This document shows positions 26,908 to 36,258 of a DNA stretch of 64,000 bases, in pieces. Made by a program: the position numbers and the translations under genes. The notes under the pieces were generated by a model. It had not been told where the DNA came from. It was given only the letters and a program-made list of their open reading frames with translations, and did not search any database. Source of the stretch: Curtobacterium sp. 9128 (lineage in GTDB: Bacteria; Actinomycetota; Actinomycetes; Actinomycetales; Microbacteriaceae); contig NZ_LT576451.1 of NCBI RefSeq assembly GCF_900086645.1, forward strand, positions 2,294,001 through 2,358,000, read 5' to 3'. The number at the start of each line of letters is the position of its first letter. Position 1 is the stretch's first letter.

Positions 26908-27831
26908 GTGAACCACCCCGAGGACCTCTACACGTTCGACGAGTCCGCCCCGACGGTGCCGGCAGGCCTGCACCTCGTCGCCGGGCTCACCGGGTTCGCG
27001 GACGCCGGTTCGGCCGTCGCCCAGGTGACCACGTCGATCCTCGAGCGGCTGGACACCCGCCTGGTCGCGGAGTTCGACCCCGACGTCCTGCTCGACTGGC
27101 GCGCGCGTCGGCCGGTCATCACCTTCGAACACGACCACATCAGCGACGTGGAACCGCCGCGCCTCGCGCTGCACCTCGTGCGTGACGAGCTCGGCCAGCC
27201 CTTCCTCTTCCTCTCCGGGTACGAGCCGGACTTCCAGTGGAACCGGTTCGTGCGCGCGGTCACCGAACTCGCCGCCGAGCTCCGGGTCGTCGACACCACA
27301 TGGGTGCAGTCGATCCCGATGCCGGTGCCGCACACCCGGCCGATCAGCCTGACGGTGTCCGGCACGCGGGCAGACCTCATCGAGTCCATGAGCGTCTGGA
27401 AGCCGCAGACGCAGGCGCCGGCGAACGTGCTGCACCTCGTCGAGCACCGGCTCACCGAGCTGGACCAGCAGGTCACCGGCCTCGTGCTCCTCGTCCCGCA
27501 CTACCTGTCCGACACCGAGTTCCCGGACGCGGCCGTCGCGGCGCTGTCCGGCATCTCCGCGTCGACGGGGCTGATCTTCCCGACGGACGCCCTCCGCGAG
27601 GAAGGGCGCGAGTTCATCGCACGGGTGGACGAGCAGGTGGCGGGCAACGCCGAGTTGCAGCGCCTGGTCAGTGCGCTCGAGGAGCGTCACGACACGTACA
27701 TGGAGGGCAACTCCGTCTCGTCGCCGTTGACCAACGTCGACGGCGAGGTCCCGACGGCGGACTCGATCGCGGCAGAGCTCGAACGCTTCCTGGCGGACCG
27801 TCGCGTCGACGGCGACGCGAGCGAGGACTGA
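26908..27831 (+). CDS. PAC2 (proteasome assembly chaperone-like) family protein
   Basis: A 307-residue PAC2-family protein. Recognisable blocks: LVAGLTGFADAGSAVAQ near the N terminus, EFDPDVLLDWRARRP, FLFLSGYEPDFQWNRF and the helical C terminus ending AAELERFLADRR. PAC2 proteins in archaea and eukaryotes relate to proteasome assembly; actinobacterial members (for example beside sigA or proteasome genes) have no proven role. GTG 26908 is preferred: the upstream ATG at 26899 would overlap the promoter box. Confidence 0.88.
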   Translation: MNHPEDLYTFDESAPTVPAGLHLVAGLTGFADAGSAVAQVTTSILERLDTRLVAEFDPDVLLDWRARRPVITFEHDHISDVEPPRLALHLVRDELGQPFLFLSGYEPDFQWNRFVRAVTELAAELRVVDTTWVQSIPMPVPHTRPISLTVSGTRADLIESMSVWKPQTQAPANVLHLVEHRLTELDQQVTGLVLLVPHYLSDTEFPDAAVAALSGISASTGLIFPTDALREEGREFIARVDEQVAGNAELQRLVSALEERHDTYMEGNSVSSPLTNVDGEVPTADSIAAELERFLADRRVDGDASED

Positions 27832-27965
27832 GACCGGACCACCTGGAGTCCGCGACGGACGTCGCGATCGTGCACCGGTCCTCCCGTCCGGCCTGGAGGC
27901 TGTGCACCCGTCGGGCGCGCATCGCGCGTTCTCCACAGCCCGTCCTGGCGGCGGGGCCGCGCCGA

Positions 27966-27971
27966 TAGCCT
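27966..27971 (+). promoter_or_regulatory. Candidate -10 box of a leaderless promoter (MFS gene)
   Basis: TAGCCT, 6 nt before the GTG at 27978. Confidence 0.55.
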
Positions 27972-27977
27972 GGTCGG

Positions 27978-29297
27978 GTGAACTCCCGCCGTGCCTTCGT
28001 CGTCTGGGGCGTCGCGGTGCTCGCCTACGTCCTGGCGGTCGTCCAGCGGTCCTCGCTGGGCGTGTCCGGCGTCGACGCGCAGGACCGCTTCGCGGTCTCC
28101 GCTGCGGTCCTCTCCACGCTCGCGGTCGTCCAGATCGCCGTCTACGCGGGGCTGCAGATCCCGGTCGGGATCGCGCTCGACCGCATCGGCCCGCGCCGAC
28201 TCGTCCTGCTCGGCGCACTGCTCCTGGTGGTGGGGCAGGCGATCGTGGCGGTCTCACCGACGATCGGGCCGGCGATCGTCGGCAGGGTGTTCGTCGGTGC
28301 GGGGGACGCGATGACCTTCATCTCGGTGATCCGACTGCTCCCGATGTGGTTCAGCGGGCGCATCCTGCCGCAGATCTCGCAGTGGACGGGCAACCTCGGG
28401 CAGGTCGGGCAGATCGCCTCCGCGTTCCCGTTCGCCCTGCTCCTGCACACCGCCGGGTGGTCGATCGCGTTCGGCGTCGCGGCGGCCGCCAGCGCCGTCG
28501 GGCTGGTCCTGGCGTTCGTGTTCGTCCGGAACGGACCCGTGCCGGTGCGCACCGACACGATCCCGCTGCCGCACTCGTGGGGCGGCGCGTTCCGGACGTT
28601 CGGGCACGCGCTCCGTCGACCGGGTACCCAGCTCGGCTTCTGGTCGCACTACGTCACGCAGTCGTCCGGCACCGTCTTCAGCCTGCTCTGGGGCGTCCCG
28701 ATGCTCCGCGGGCTCGGCTACTCCGCGACAGAGGCCGCTGCGTTCCTGACCGTCATCGTCGTCGTGGGGTTCGTCGTCGGTCCGATCCTCGGCGTGCTGT
28801 GTGCCCGGTTCCCGTTCCGCAGGTCGAACCTGGTGCTCGGCGTGGTCGTCGTGCTCGGTGTGGTGTGGACCGCGGTGCTGCTCTGGCCTGATCACCCGCC
28901 GACGTGGCTGCTCGTGCTGCTCGTCGTCGCGATGGGCATCGGCGGGCCAGGGTCCCTGATCGGCTTCGACTTCGCGCGGTCGTTCAACCCGATGGGCTCA
29001 CTGGGTTCGGCGAACGGCGTCGTGAACGTCGGCGGCTTCCTGGCGGCCTTCGTGATGATGTTCCTGATCGGTACCCTGCTCGACGCCGTCTCGCGGGTCA
29101 CGGGCGACACGGTCTTCGCGTGGTCGAACTTCCGGATCGCCCTCACCGTGCAGTACGTCGTGGTCGGGATCGGCGTGGGGATGCTGTTGCACGCCCGTCG
29201 ACGGACCCGCGCGGTGATGCACGCCGAGGACGGAATACGGGTGGCCCCGCTCTGGGTTGCACTGGTTGCACGCCTGCGGAAGCGGACCGTGCAATAA
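27978..29297 (+). CDS. Major facilitator superfamily transporter
   Basis: A 439-residue, 12-helix MFS permease. The loop between helices 2 and 3 carries the MFS motif in a relaxed form (GIALDRIGPRRLVLLG), and PFRRSNLVLG is the corresponding loop in the second half. The first half has a hallmark MTFISVIRLLPMWF segment seen in nitrate/organic-anion-type MFS proteins. No substrate can be read from the sequence. The gene is monocistronic: it has its own leaderless promoter and a hairpin after the TAA stop. Confidence 0.88.
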   Translation: MNSRRAFVVWGVAVLAYVLAVVQRSSLGVSGVDAQDRFAVSAAVLSTLAVVQIAVYAGLQIPVGIALDRIGPRRLVLLGALLLVVGQAIVAVSPTIGPAIVGRVFVGAGDAMTFISVIRLLPMWFSGRILPQISQWTGNLGQVGQIASAFPFALLLHTAGWSIAFGVAAAASAVGLVLAFVFVRNGPVPVRTDTIPLPHSWGGAFRTFGHALRRPGTQLGFWSHYVTQSSGTVFSLLWGVPMLRGLGYSATEAAAFLTVIVVVGFVVGPILGVLCARFPFRRSNLVLGVVVVLGVVWTAVLLWPDHPPTWLLVLLVVAMGIGGPGSLIGFDFARSFNPMGSLGSANGVVNVGGFLAAFVMMFLIGTLLDAVSRVTGDTVFAWSNFRIALTVQYVVVGIGVGMLLHARRRTRAVMHAEDGIRVAPLWVALVARLRKRTVQ

Positions 29298-29304
29298 TGA
29301 ACCC

Positions 29305-29320
29305 GGACCCGTTCGGGTCC
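29305..29320 (+). terminator. Small hairpin after the MFS gene
   Basis: GGACCC/GGGTCC stem with GTTC loop, followed by CCCCG, 7 nt after the MFS stop; a weak intrinsic terminator at best. Confidence 0.45.
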
Positions 29321-29507
29321 CCCGTGTACAGGTGCTCTTCCGGAGCGCCGGATTCGCTGGGGGACTTGACATGGGTCCTAGTGCTGCCCGGAGAGGCAGT
29401 GCCGCCAGGAACGACTGAGCCGGCGACGCGGGGGACTGCGGCGCAAGCCCTGAGCGGCGAGGGGCGCCACGACCCCAGGAACGTGGCACGAGGAGAGAGG
29501 TGATCGC
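29321..29507 (+). promoter_or_regulatory. Upstream region and long leader of the sigma factor gene
   Basis: About 190 nt without an open gene. Contains TTGACATGGGTCCTAGTGC (29367 on), which looks like a -35 hexamer followed too closely by TAGTGC to form a normal pair, and a GAGAGG ribosome site at 29497 close to the ATG. The transcription start could not be fixed. Confidence 0.35.
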
Positions 29508-30782
<1,275 letters not shown>

Positions 30783-30790
30783 GCCGTCCG

Positions 30791-32050
30791 GTGCGTTTCT
30801 TCATCCCGATCCTCATCGGGCGGATCCTCCGTGCCCTCGCTCGTGCGCGGGGCGGGGGATCCGCGTACCCCGGGTTCATCGTCCTGAAGCTCGTCCCGGA
30901 CTTCCTGCAGCACGTCACGAAGCAGTTCCCGAACGGGGTCGTCTTCGTGCTCGGGTCGAACGGCAAGTCCACGACGACGCACATGATCTCCGAGATCGTG
31001 CGCGCCCACGGTCTGCGCGTCTTCACGAACCCCTCCGGCGCGAACCTGCCGCAGGGCATCGCGTCGGCGCTCCTGTCCGAGGTGTCGCTGACCGGCCGGC
31101 TCAAGGCGGACATCGGCATCCTCGAGGTCGACGAGGCCTTCGCCGTCGAGCTCGCCGGCATCCTGTCGCCGTCGACCGTCACGATGCTGAACGTCCAGGT
31201 CGACCAGCTCTACCGGTTCTTCGAGACCGAGCGCGTCGCGGCGATGATGCTCGACACGGCGGCGCTGTCCTCGGCGAACGTCATCACGAACCACGACGAC
31301 CAGTTCCTCGACGCCTACATCGGTGTCGACGGCCAGCGTGTGCTCCGCTTCGGCGCGAGCGCCGAGGTCGTCGCAGCTGCGCCGAACGGCCTGCAGAACG
31401 CCGACGACTTCGCGTCGGCCGATCGCGCGGCGACCTCGGCCGACGCGGAGGTGATCGAGAACCGCGGCGACGCGGCGACCATCGCGTTCGACGGGGCGAC
31501 GATCCCGGTCCGGCTCCCGGCGCGCGGCCTGCACTACGCGGTCGACGCCGCTGCCGCCACCGCGACGGCCAGCGCCGCGCTCGGGACGCAGTTCCGCGCG
31601 GACGCCGTCACGAAGGCCTTCACGACGATGAAGCCGGCGTACGGCCGCGGAGAACGACTCCCCATCGCCGGCGAGTCGGCCGAGTTCACCATGTTCAAGA
31701 ACGCGGCCAGTCTCCAGCTGAACCTCGACGCGCTGCCGGACCACCCCGAGCAGGTGCTCATGGCGATCGACGAGGGCACGCCGGACATCTCGTGGATCTA
31801 CGACATCGACTTCTCGAAGCTCGACCACGTGGACGTCGTCTCCGGTGACAAGGCGTGGCAGATCGCCATCGCGCTCGAGCACGCCGGTGTCCGCATCGGC
31901 ACCGTCGAGCCCGACGTCGAGGCGGCGATCGCGCTCATGCAGGGCCTCGGTGCGACGACCAGCGGCACGAAGAACTTCATCGTCAACTACGAGATCATGA
32001 TGATCGCCCGGAAGGCCCTCGGCCACCCGGACATGGAGAAGACCGCATGA
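30791..32050 (+). CDS. murT: MurT-like Mur-ligase family protein lacking the zinc ribbon
   Basis: A 419-residue protein matching MurT, the ATP-using subunit that with GatD amidates the alpha-carboxyl of D-Glu in lipid II. The Mur-ligase P-loop GSNGKSTTTHM lies at residues 55-65, LEVDEAF and NVQVDQLYRF follow, and the C-terminal DUF1727 region has SWIYDIDFSKL. The four-cysteine ribbon normally inserted near residue 200 is absent, and the protein has no cysteine at all. The usual NPAGFNQ-type segment reads KNAASLQLNL. Start GTG 30791 has no clear ribosome site. GatD overlaps its stop by 4 nt. A changed acceptor, rather than loss of function, is suggested by retention of the gene pair. Confidence 0.9.
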   Translation: MRFFIPILIGRILRALARARGGGSAYPGFIVLKLVPDFLQHVTKQFPNGVVFVLGSNGKSTTTHMISEIVRAHGLRVFTNPSGANLPQGIASALLSEVSLTGRLKADIGILEVDEAFAVELAGILSPSTVTMLNVQVDQLYRFFETERVAAMMLDTAALSSANVITNHDDQFLDAYIGVDGQRVLRFGASAEVVAAAPNGLQNADDFASADRAATSADAEVIENRGDAATIAFDGATIPVRLPARGLHYAVDAAAATATASAALGTQFRADAVTKAFTTMKPAYGRGERLPIAGESAEFTMFKNAASLQLNLDALPDHPEQVLMAIDEGTPDISWIYDIDFSKLDHVDVVSGDKAWQIAIALEHAGVRIGTVEPDVEAAIALMQGLGATTSGTKNFIVNYEIMMIARKALGHPDMEKTA

Positions 32051-32820
32051 CGGCCGATCGCCTGACCATCCTGCACGTCTACCCGCGCCAGATGGGGGTG
32101 TCGGGGGACCGCGGCAACGTCGTGGCCCTGACCCGCCGCGCCGACGCCGCTGACGTCCCCACCGAGGTGCTCGAGTACGCACCGGGTGACGCCCTGCCGA
32201 CCGCGGCCGACGTCGTGGTGATCGGCAACGGTCCGCTCAGCGCGATGCGCTCCCTCGGCGACGACGTGGCGCGCATCGGTGCCCCGCTCCGCGAGTTCGC
32301 GGCTGCCGGTGTGCCGGTCGTGGCCGTCGGTGGCGGGTTCGACCTGGCGACGAACGAGATCGTCCCGACCGACGGCTCGCCGCTCGCGGGCTTCGGCGTG
32401 TTCGACGCCCGGGCGGTCCGCGGTGCCGAGCGTCGGGTCAATTACTTCGTGCTCGAGACGCGCTACCCGCTCCTGCCCGGTGCCGCGAAGCGGCTCGCCG
32501 GGTTCGAGGATCACGCCACCCGGATCGAGCTCGGCGCCGGTGTCACACCGTTCGCCGACGTCGTCTCGGGCGGTGGCAACCAGGCGGGTTCCGCGGTGGA
32601 GGGCGCGATCGCCGGAACCTCGTTCGGGACGCACACGCAGGGACCGCTCCTGCCGCTCAACCCGGACCTGACGGATGCCGTCCTCGCCGCTGCGGCCGCG
32701 CGTGTCGGGCGTGCGTACGCCCCCGACACGGAACGCACCGCGACGATCGACCGCTACGCGCGCGAAGCGCGCGCGACCGTCGACCGCTACGTCGACAAGG
32801 CGTTCAAGCGCATCGCGTGA
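32047..32820 (+). CDS. gatD: GatD-like glutamine amidotransferase partner without catalytic Cys/His
   Basis: A 257-residue CobB/CobQ-like class I amidotransferase-fold protein, partner of MurT. Family landmarks are kept: LTILHVYPRQMGVSGDRGN at the start, VVIGNGPLS and GPLLPLNPDLTD near residue 200. The nucleophile elbow that reads (V/I)CGG(Y/F)Q in active GatD is VGGGFD here: Gly95 replaces Cys, Asp99 replaces Gln. The catalytic His before GPLLP is Gln198. No cysteine occurs anywhere, so glutamine hydrolysis by the family mechanism is impossible. ATG 32047 overlaps the MurT stop as ATGA, so the subunits are translationally coupled. Confidence 0.88.
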   Translation: MTADRLTILHVYPRQMGVSGDRGNVVALTRRADAADVPTEVLEYAPGDALPTAADVVVIGNGPLSAMRSLGDDVARIGAPLREFAAAGVPVVAVGGGFDLATNEIVPTDGSPLAGFGVFDARAVRGAERRVNYFVLETRYPLLPGAAKRLAGFEDHATRIELGAGVTPFADVVSGGGNQAGSAVEGAIAGTSFGTHTQGPLLPLNPDLTDAVLAAAAARVGRAYAPDTERTATIDRYAREARATVDRYVDKAFKRIA

Positions 32821-32960
32821 CGATGGTGCGTCATCGGAGGTGACGACGGAAGGCCGGGCCGATCGGGCTCGGCCTTCCGTCGTTCCCGATGGCAACGGTC
32901 GGCAACACATCGACTGATCCACAGGATGTGACATGTTGGAAGCCGAACAAAGAGGTTTCC

Positions 32961-33419
32961 ATGCACCACACCAAGCACGCCCTCGTCCTGGTCGGCGCAC
33001 TCGTCGTGACCCTGACCACCGCTGGGGCAGTCATCCAGCCGTCGCCCGCCGAAGCCGCGACGACACGGATCGCCGACCCCTGCGGATCGGTCCCGACGAC
33101 CACGACCGAGTTCGACGGCGTCCCGGGCACGATCTTCTACAAGCGCCTGCAGTGTCTCGGCAGCATGGCTGGCTACTACGGCTACAAGGGGCCGATCGAC
33201 GGCGTGATGGGGCCCAACTCGTGGATCGGCGTCTCGGAACAGCTCGCCAAGGGCGGGTACTTCCGAGCCGGCGACCTCCACGACTGGGAGAGCCCAGAGG
33301 TCGTCCGCGCGCTCCAGCGGTGGGCGGCCGCGCACGGCCAGTACAGTGGTCCGGTCGATGGCATCTGGGGCCCGAACAGCTACCGCGGCGCTGCCTGGGC
33401 GCTGAACCGCGCGTTCTGA
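32961..33419 (+). CDS. Small secreted protein with two peptidoglycan-binding-like repeats
   Basis: A 152-residue exported protein. A signal peptide (residues 1-32, hydrophobic VLVGALVVTLTTAGAVI, cleavage probably after AEA) precedes a mature part with two copies of a G-x-(Y/S)-(K/S)-GP(I/V)DG(V/I)(M/W)GPNS motif, at ~73-88 and ~127-141. This resembles the PG_binding_1 fold, in which such turns hold the helices, but neither repeat is a full canonical domain. Two cysteines (41, 65) could form a disulfide. ATG 32961 follows AGAGG at 5 nt. It sits downstream of MurT-GatD with a 140-nt gap; expression is probably separate. Confidence 0.72.
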   Translation: MHHTKHALVLVGALVVTLTTAGAVIQPSPAEAATTRIADPCGSVPTTTTEFDGVPGTIFYKRLQCLGSMAGYYGYKGPIDGVMGPNSWIGVSEQLAKGGYFRAGDLHDWESPEVVRALQRWAAAHGQYSGPVDGIWGPNSYRGAAWALNRAF

Positions 33420-33432
33420 GACGGCCATGCGA

Positions 33433-33476
33433 CGAACGGGAGGCCCGGTACCAACTGGTACCGGGCCTCCCGTTCG
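33433..33476. terminator. GGAGGCCCGGTACC-family palindrome between convergent genes
   Basis: 44-nt near-perfect inverted repeat (CGAACGGGAGGCCCGGTACC arms) 13 nt after the secreted protein gene and 24 nt from the DUF7455 stop. Here the core is GGTACC where other copies have GGTGCC, with compensating changes in both arms. Confidence 0.6.
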
Positions 33477-33500
33477 CTGTGCGGTCGCGTCGGACGCGAC

Positions 33501-33725
33501 CTACTTCGACTCGTAGAGTCGGCTGCTCTCGTCGTGCCACTCGATCGCGGTCGCGGCGAGCTTGTCCTTGAACTCGGCGCCGTGGTGGGCGCAGAAGAAC
33601 AGTTCACCGCTGGCCATGGTGGCTCGGATGTAGGCCTGCGCCCCGCAGCTGTCGCAGCGGTCGGCAGCCGTGAGCTGGTGGCTGCTGAGTTCGTCGATGG
33701 AGGGGTCCTGCACGGTCTGGGTCAT
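33501..33725 (-). CDS. DUF7455 small zinc-ribbon-like protein
   Basis: A 74-residue actinobacterial protein. Residues ~22-48 contain RCDSCGAQAYIRA and FCAHHGAEF, giving Cys-x2-Cys and Cys-x2-His ligands that should bind one zinc ion. The family (DUF7455) is common next to primary sigma factor and topoisomerase genes in actinobacteria, as here, but its function is unknown. ATG 33725 follows GAGGAG; the longer frame to 33803 has no support. Divergent from parE. Confidence 0.86.
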   Translation of the reverse strand: MTQTVQDPSIDELSSHQLTAADRCDSCGAQAYIRATMASGELFFCAHHGAEFKDKLAATAIEWHDESSRLYESK

Positions 33726-33882
33726 TGCTGTGCTCCTCACGGATCGCAGGTGGTGCCTTGATGGTCCACCCATTTCAACACGTGCTGCCTGGATACGTCG
33801 CATTGCGGACCCCCCATTTCGCTCAGCGCGGATCGACTGTCCCCAGTCCGAGTGTCCGGACGGCGTTGTCCGGGGTGCTCGG

Positions 33883-33888
33883 TAGGCT
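33883..33888 (+). promoter_or_regulatory. Candidate -10 box of a leaderless promoter (parE)
   Basis: TAGGCT, 6 nt before the GTG at 33895. An AGGAG is also present but abuts the start codon. Confidence 0.5.
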
Positions 33889-33894
33889 CAGGAG

Positions 33895-36021
33895 GTGAGC
33901 TCCGACTACTCCGCACGCCATCTCTCCGTCCTCGAAGGGCTCGAGGCAGTACGGAAGCGTCCCGGCATGTACATCGGGTCGACCGACTCCCGCGGGTTGA
34001 TGCACTGCCTGTGGGAGATCATCGACAACTCCGTCGACGAAGCCCTCGCCGGGCACGGAGACGAGATCGGTGTCCGGCTGTTCCCGGACGGGTCCGTGCA
34101 GGTCTCGGACACCGCTCGTGGCATCCCGGTCGACGTCGAACCGAAGACGGGCCTGACGGGTGTCGAGGTCGTCTTCACCAAGCTGCACGCCGGCGGCAAG
34201 TTCGGTTCGGGGTCGTACGCGGCCTCCGGTGGGCTGCACGGCGTCGGTGCCTCGGTGGTGAACGCGCTGTCGGAGCGCCTCGACGTCGAGGTCGACCGCG
34301 ACGGGAAGACCTACGCGATGTCGTTCCACCGGGGTGAGCCCGGCGTGTTCGACGACGCCGCCGGGATCGGACCGGACGCGCCGTTCACACCGTTCACCTC
34401 CGGCAGTGAGCTGAAGGTCGTCGGCAAGGTCAAGAAGAACGTGACCGGGTCGCGCATCCGCTACTGGGCCGACCGGCAGATCTTCACCAAGGACGCAGCG
34501 TTCAGCATGTCCGACCTGGTGAACCGGGCGCGCCAGACGGCGTTCCTGGTCCCCGGGCTCGGGCTGACGATCACCGACGAACGCCCAGCCGCGATCGAGG
34601 CCGCAGCGGCGCGTGCGTCGGCCACCGGTGTCGAGGCGACGGCCGGTCCCGTGGTCGAGCGCTTCCGGTACGAGGGCGGCATCAGCGAGTTCGTCGAGCA
34701 CCTCGCGCCGGACTCCGCGATCACCGACGTCTGGCGCGTGCAGGGCACCGGCACGTTCACCGAGACCGTCCCGATGCTCGACGACAAGGGCCACATGGTC
34801 TCCACGGACGTCGAACGCTCGTGCGAGGTCGACCTCGCACTCCGCTGGGGCGGCGGGTACGAGACGGTGTTCCGGAGCTTCGTCAACATCATCGCGACGC
34901 CGAAGGGCGGCACCCACCAGGCCGGCTTCGAGAGCGGCGTGATGAAGGCCGTCCGGGCCCAGGTCGAGGCGAACGCCCGCAAGCTCAAGGTCGGCCAGGA
35001 CAAGCTCGACAAGGACGACGTGCTCGCCGGCATGACCGCCGTGCTCACCGTCCGGCTGCCGGAACCGCAGTTCGAAGGACAGACGAAGGAGGTCCTCGGT
35101 ACCCCGGCGGTCCGCAAGATCGTCGACCAGGTGGTGTCGAAGCGCATGACGGAGATCCTCACGTCGACACAGCGCACCGAGAAGGCCCAGGCGGCGACGC
35201 TGCTCGAGAAGGTCGTCTCGGAGATGAAGTCCCGCATCTCCGCTCGCGCCCACAAGGAGACCCAGCGGCGGAAGAACGCGCTCGAGAACTCGTCGCTGCC
35301 GACGAAGCTCGCCGACTGCCGCTCGAACGACGTCGCCGGTACCGAGCTGTTCATCGTGGAGGGCGACTCCGCGCTCGGCACCGCCAAGCTCGCGCGCAAC
35401 AGCGAGTACCAGGCGCTGCTGCCGATCCGCGGCAAGATCCTCAACGTCCAGAAGGCGTCGGTCTCCGACATGCTCTCGAACGCCGAGTGCGCGTCGATCA
35501 TCCAGGTGATCGGCGCCGGCTCCGGCCGGACGTTCGAGCTCGACCAGGCCCGCTACGGCAAGGTCATCATCATGTCCGACGCCGACGTCGACGGCGCGCA
35601 CATCCGCACGCTGCTGCTCACGCTCTTCTTCCGCTACATGCGGCCGATGATCGAGCAGGGACGCGTGTTCGCAGCCGTCCCGCCGCTGCACCGGGTCGTC
35701 GTGGTGAACCGCGGCAAGCCGAACGACACGCTGTACACCTACTCCGAGCAGGAGCTCCAGTCGGTGCTGAAGAAGCTCGAGAAGTCGGGCAAGAAGTACC
35801 AGGAGCCGATCCAGCGCTACAAGGGCCTGGGCGAGATGGACGCGGACCAGCTGGCGGAGACGACCATGGACCGTGCGCACCGGACGCTCCGACGGGTGAA
35901 CGTGTCCGATGCCGAGGGTGCCGCGAAGGTGTTCGAGCTGCTGATGGGCAACGACGTCGCCCCGCGCAAGGAGTTCATCCTGGCGGGCGAGGGCCTCGAC
36001 CACGACCGCATCGACGTGTAG
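33895..36021 (+). CDS. parE: Type IIA DNA topoisomerase ATPase subunit (ParE/GyrB-like)
   Basis: A 708-residue ATPase subunit of a type IIA topoisomerase. GHKL ATP-binding motifs: IIDNSVDEALAGHG, the G-rich loop GGLHGVGASVVNALS. The TOPRIM domain shows ELFIVEGDSALGTAK and DADVDGAHI. The C-terminal tail motif RYKGLGEMDADQLAETTMD ends the protein as in ParE/GyrB. Together with the convergent A subunit at 36.3 kb it forms the topoisomerase IV-like pair found outside the gyrB-gyrA locus; distinguishing ParE from a second GyrB needs comparison with the genome's gyrB. GTG 33895 fits a leaderless promoter. Confidence 0.92.
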   Translation: MSSDYSARHLSVLEGLEAVRKRPGMYIGSTDSRGLMHCLWEIIDNSVDEALAGHGDEIGVRLFPDGSVQVSDTARGIPVDVEPKTGLTGVEVVFTKLHAGGKFGSGSYAASGGLHGVGASVVNALSERLDVEVDRDGKTYAMSFHRGEPGVFDDAAGIGPDAPFTPFTSGSELKVVGKVKKNVTGSRIRYWADRQIFTKDAAFSMSDLVNRARQTAFLVPGLGLTITDERPAAIEAAAARASATGVEATAGPVVERFRYEGGISEFVEHLAPDSAITDVWRVQGTGTFTETVPMLDDKGHMVSTDVERSCEVDLALRWGGGYETVFRSFVNIIATPKGGTHQAGFESGVMKAVRAQVEANARKLKVGQDKLDKDDVLAGMTAVLTVRLPEPQFEGQTKEVLGTPAVRKIVDQVVSKRMTEILTSTQRTEKAQAATLLEKVVSEMKSRISARAHKETQRRKNALENSSLPTKLADCRSNDVAGTELFIVEGDSALGTAKLARNSEYQALLPIRGKILNVQKASVSDMLSNAECASIIQVIGAGSGRTFELDQARYGKVIIMSDADVDGAHIRTLLLTLFFRYMRPMIEQGRVFAAVPPLHRVVVVNRGKPNDTLYTYSEQELQSVLKKLEKSGKKYQEPIQRYKGLGEMDADQLAETTMDRAHRTLRRVNVSDAEGAAKVFELLMGNDVAPRKEFILAGEGLDHDRIDV

Positions 36022-36049
36022 CGGGGGCGCCCCGCCCTCTCCCGCCAAA

Positions 36050-36088
36050 GCGACAGGGTGCCGCCGGATACCGGCGGCACCCTGTCGC
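36050..36088. terminator. 18-bp perfect hairpin between parE and parC
   Basis: GCGACAGGGTGCCGCCGG and its exact complement around an ATA loop, 28 nt after the parE stop. A related but imperfect GCGACAGTGTCCC-type arm recurs at about 36131-36178, so both convergent genes have a hairpin. No U-tract. Confidence 0.65.
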
Positions 36089-36258
36089 GTTCGCGGGACA
36101 GTCCAGCGCGCGCCGCGCCGCGCCGCGCGAAAGCGACAGTGTCCCTCGTTCTTTCGGCGCCACCCTGTCCCTTCCGCGGCACGATCCGCGCAGCCTGACG
36201 GGACAGCGTCGCCGTGCCGGCACCAACTGGCCCGAGCGGGCGCTGCCGCGGCGCGCGC

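Noticed and set aside
29367..29372. TTGACA as -35 of the sigma factor promoter
   Set aside because: The nearest TANNNT-like box (TAGTGC) is only 7 nt downstream, and no -10 lies at 16-18 nt.
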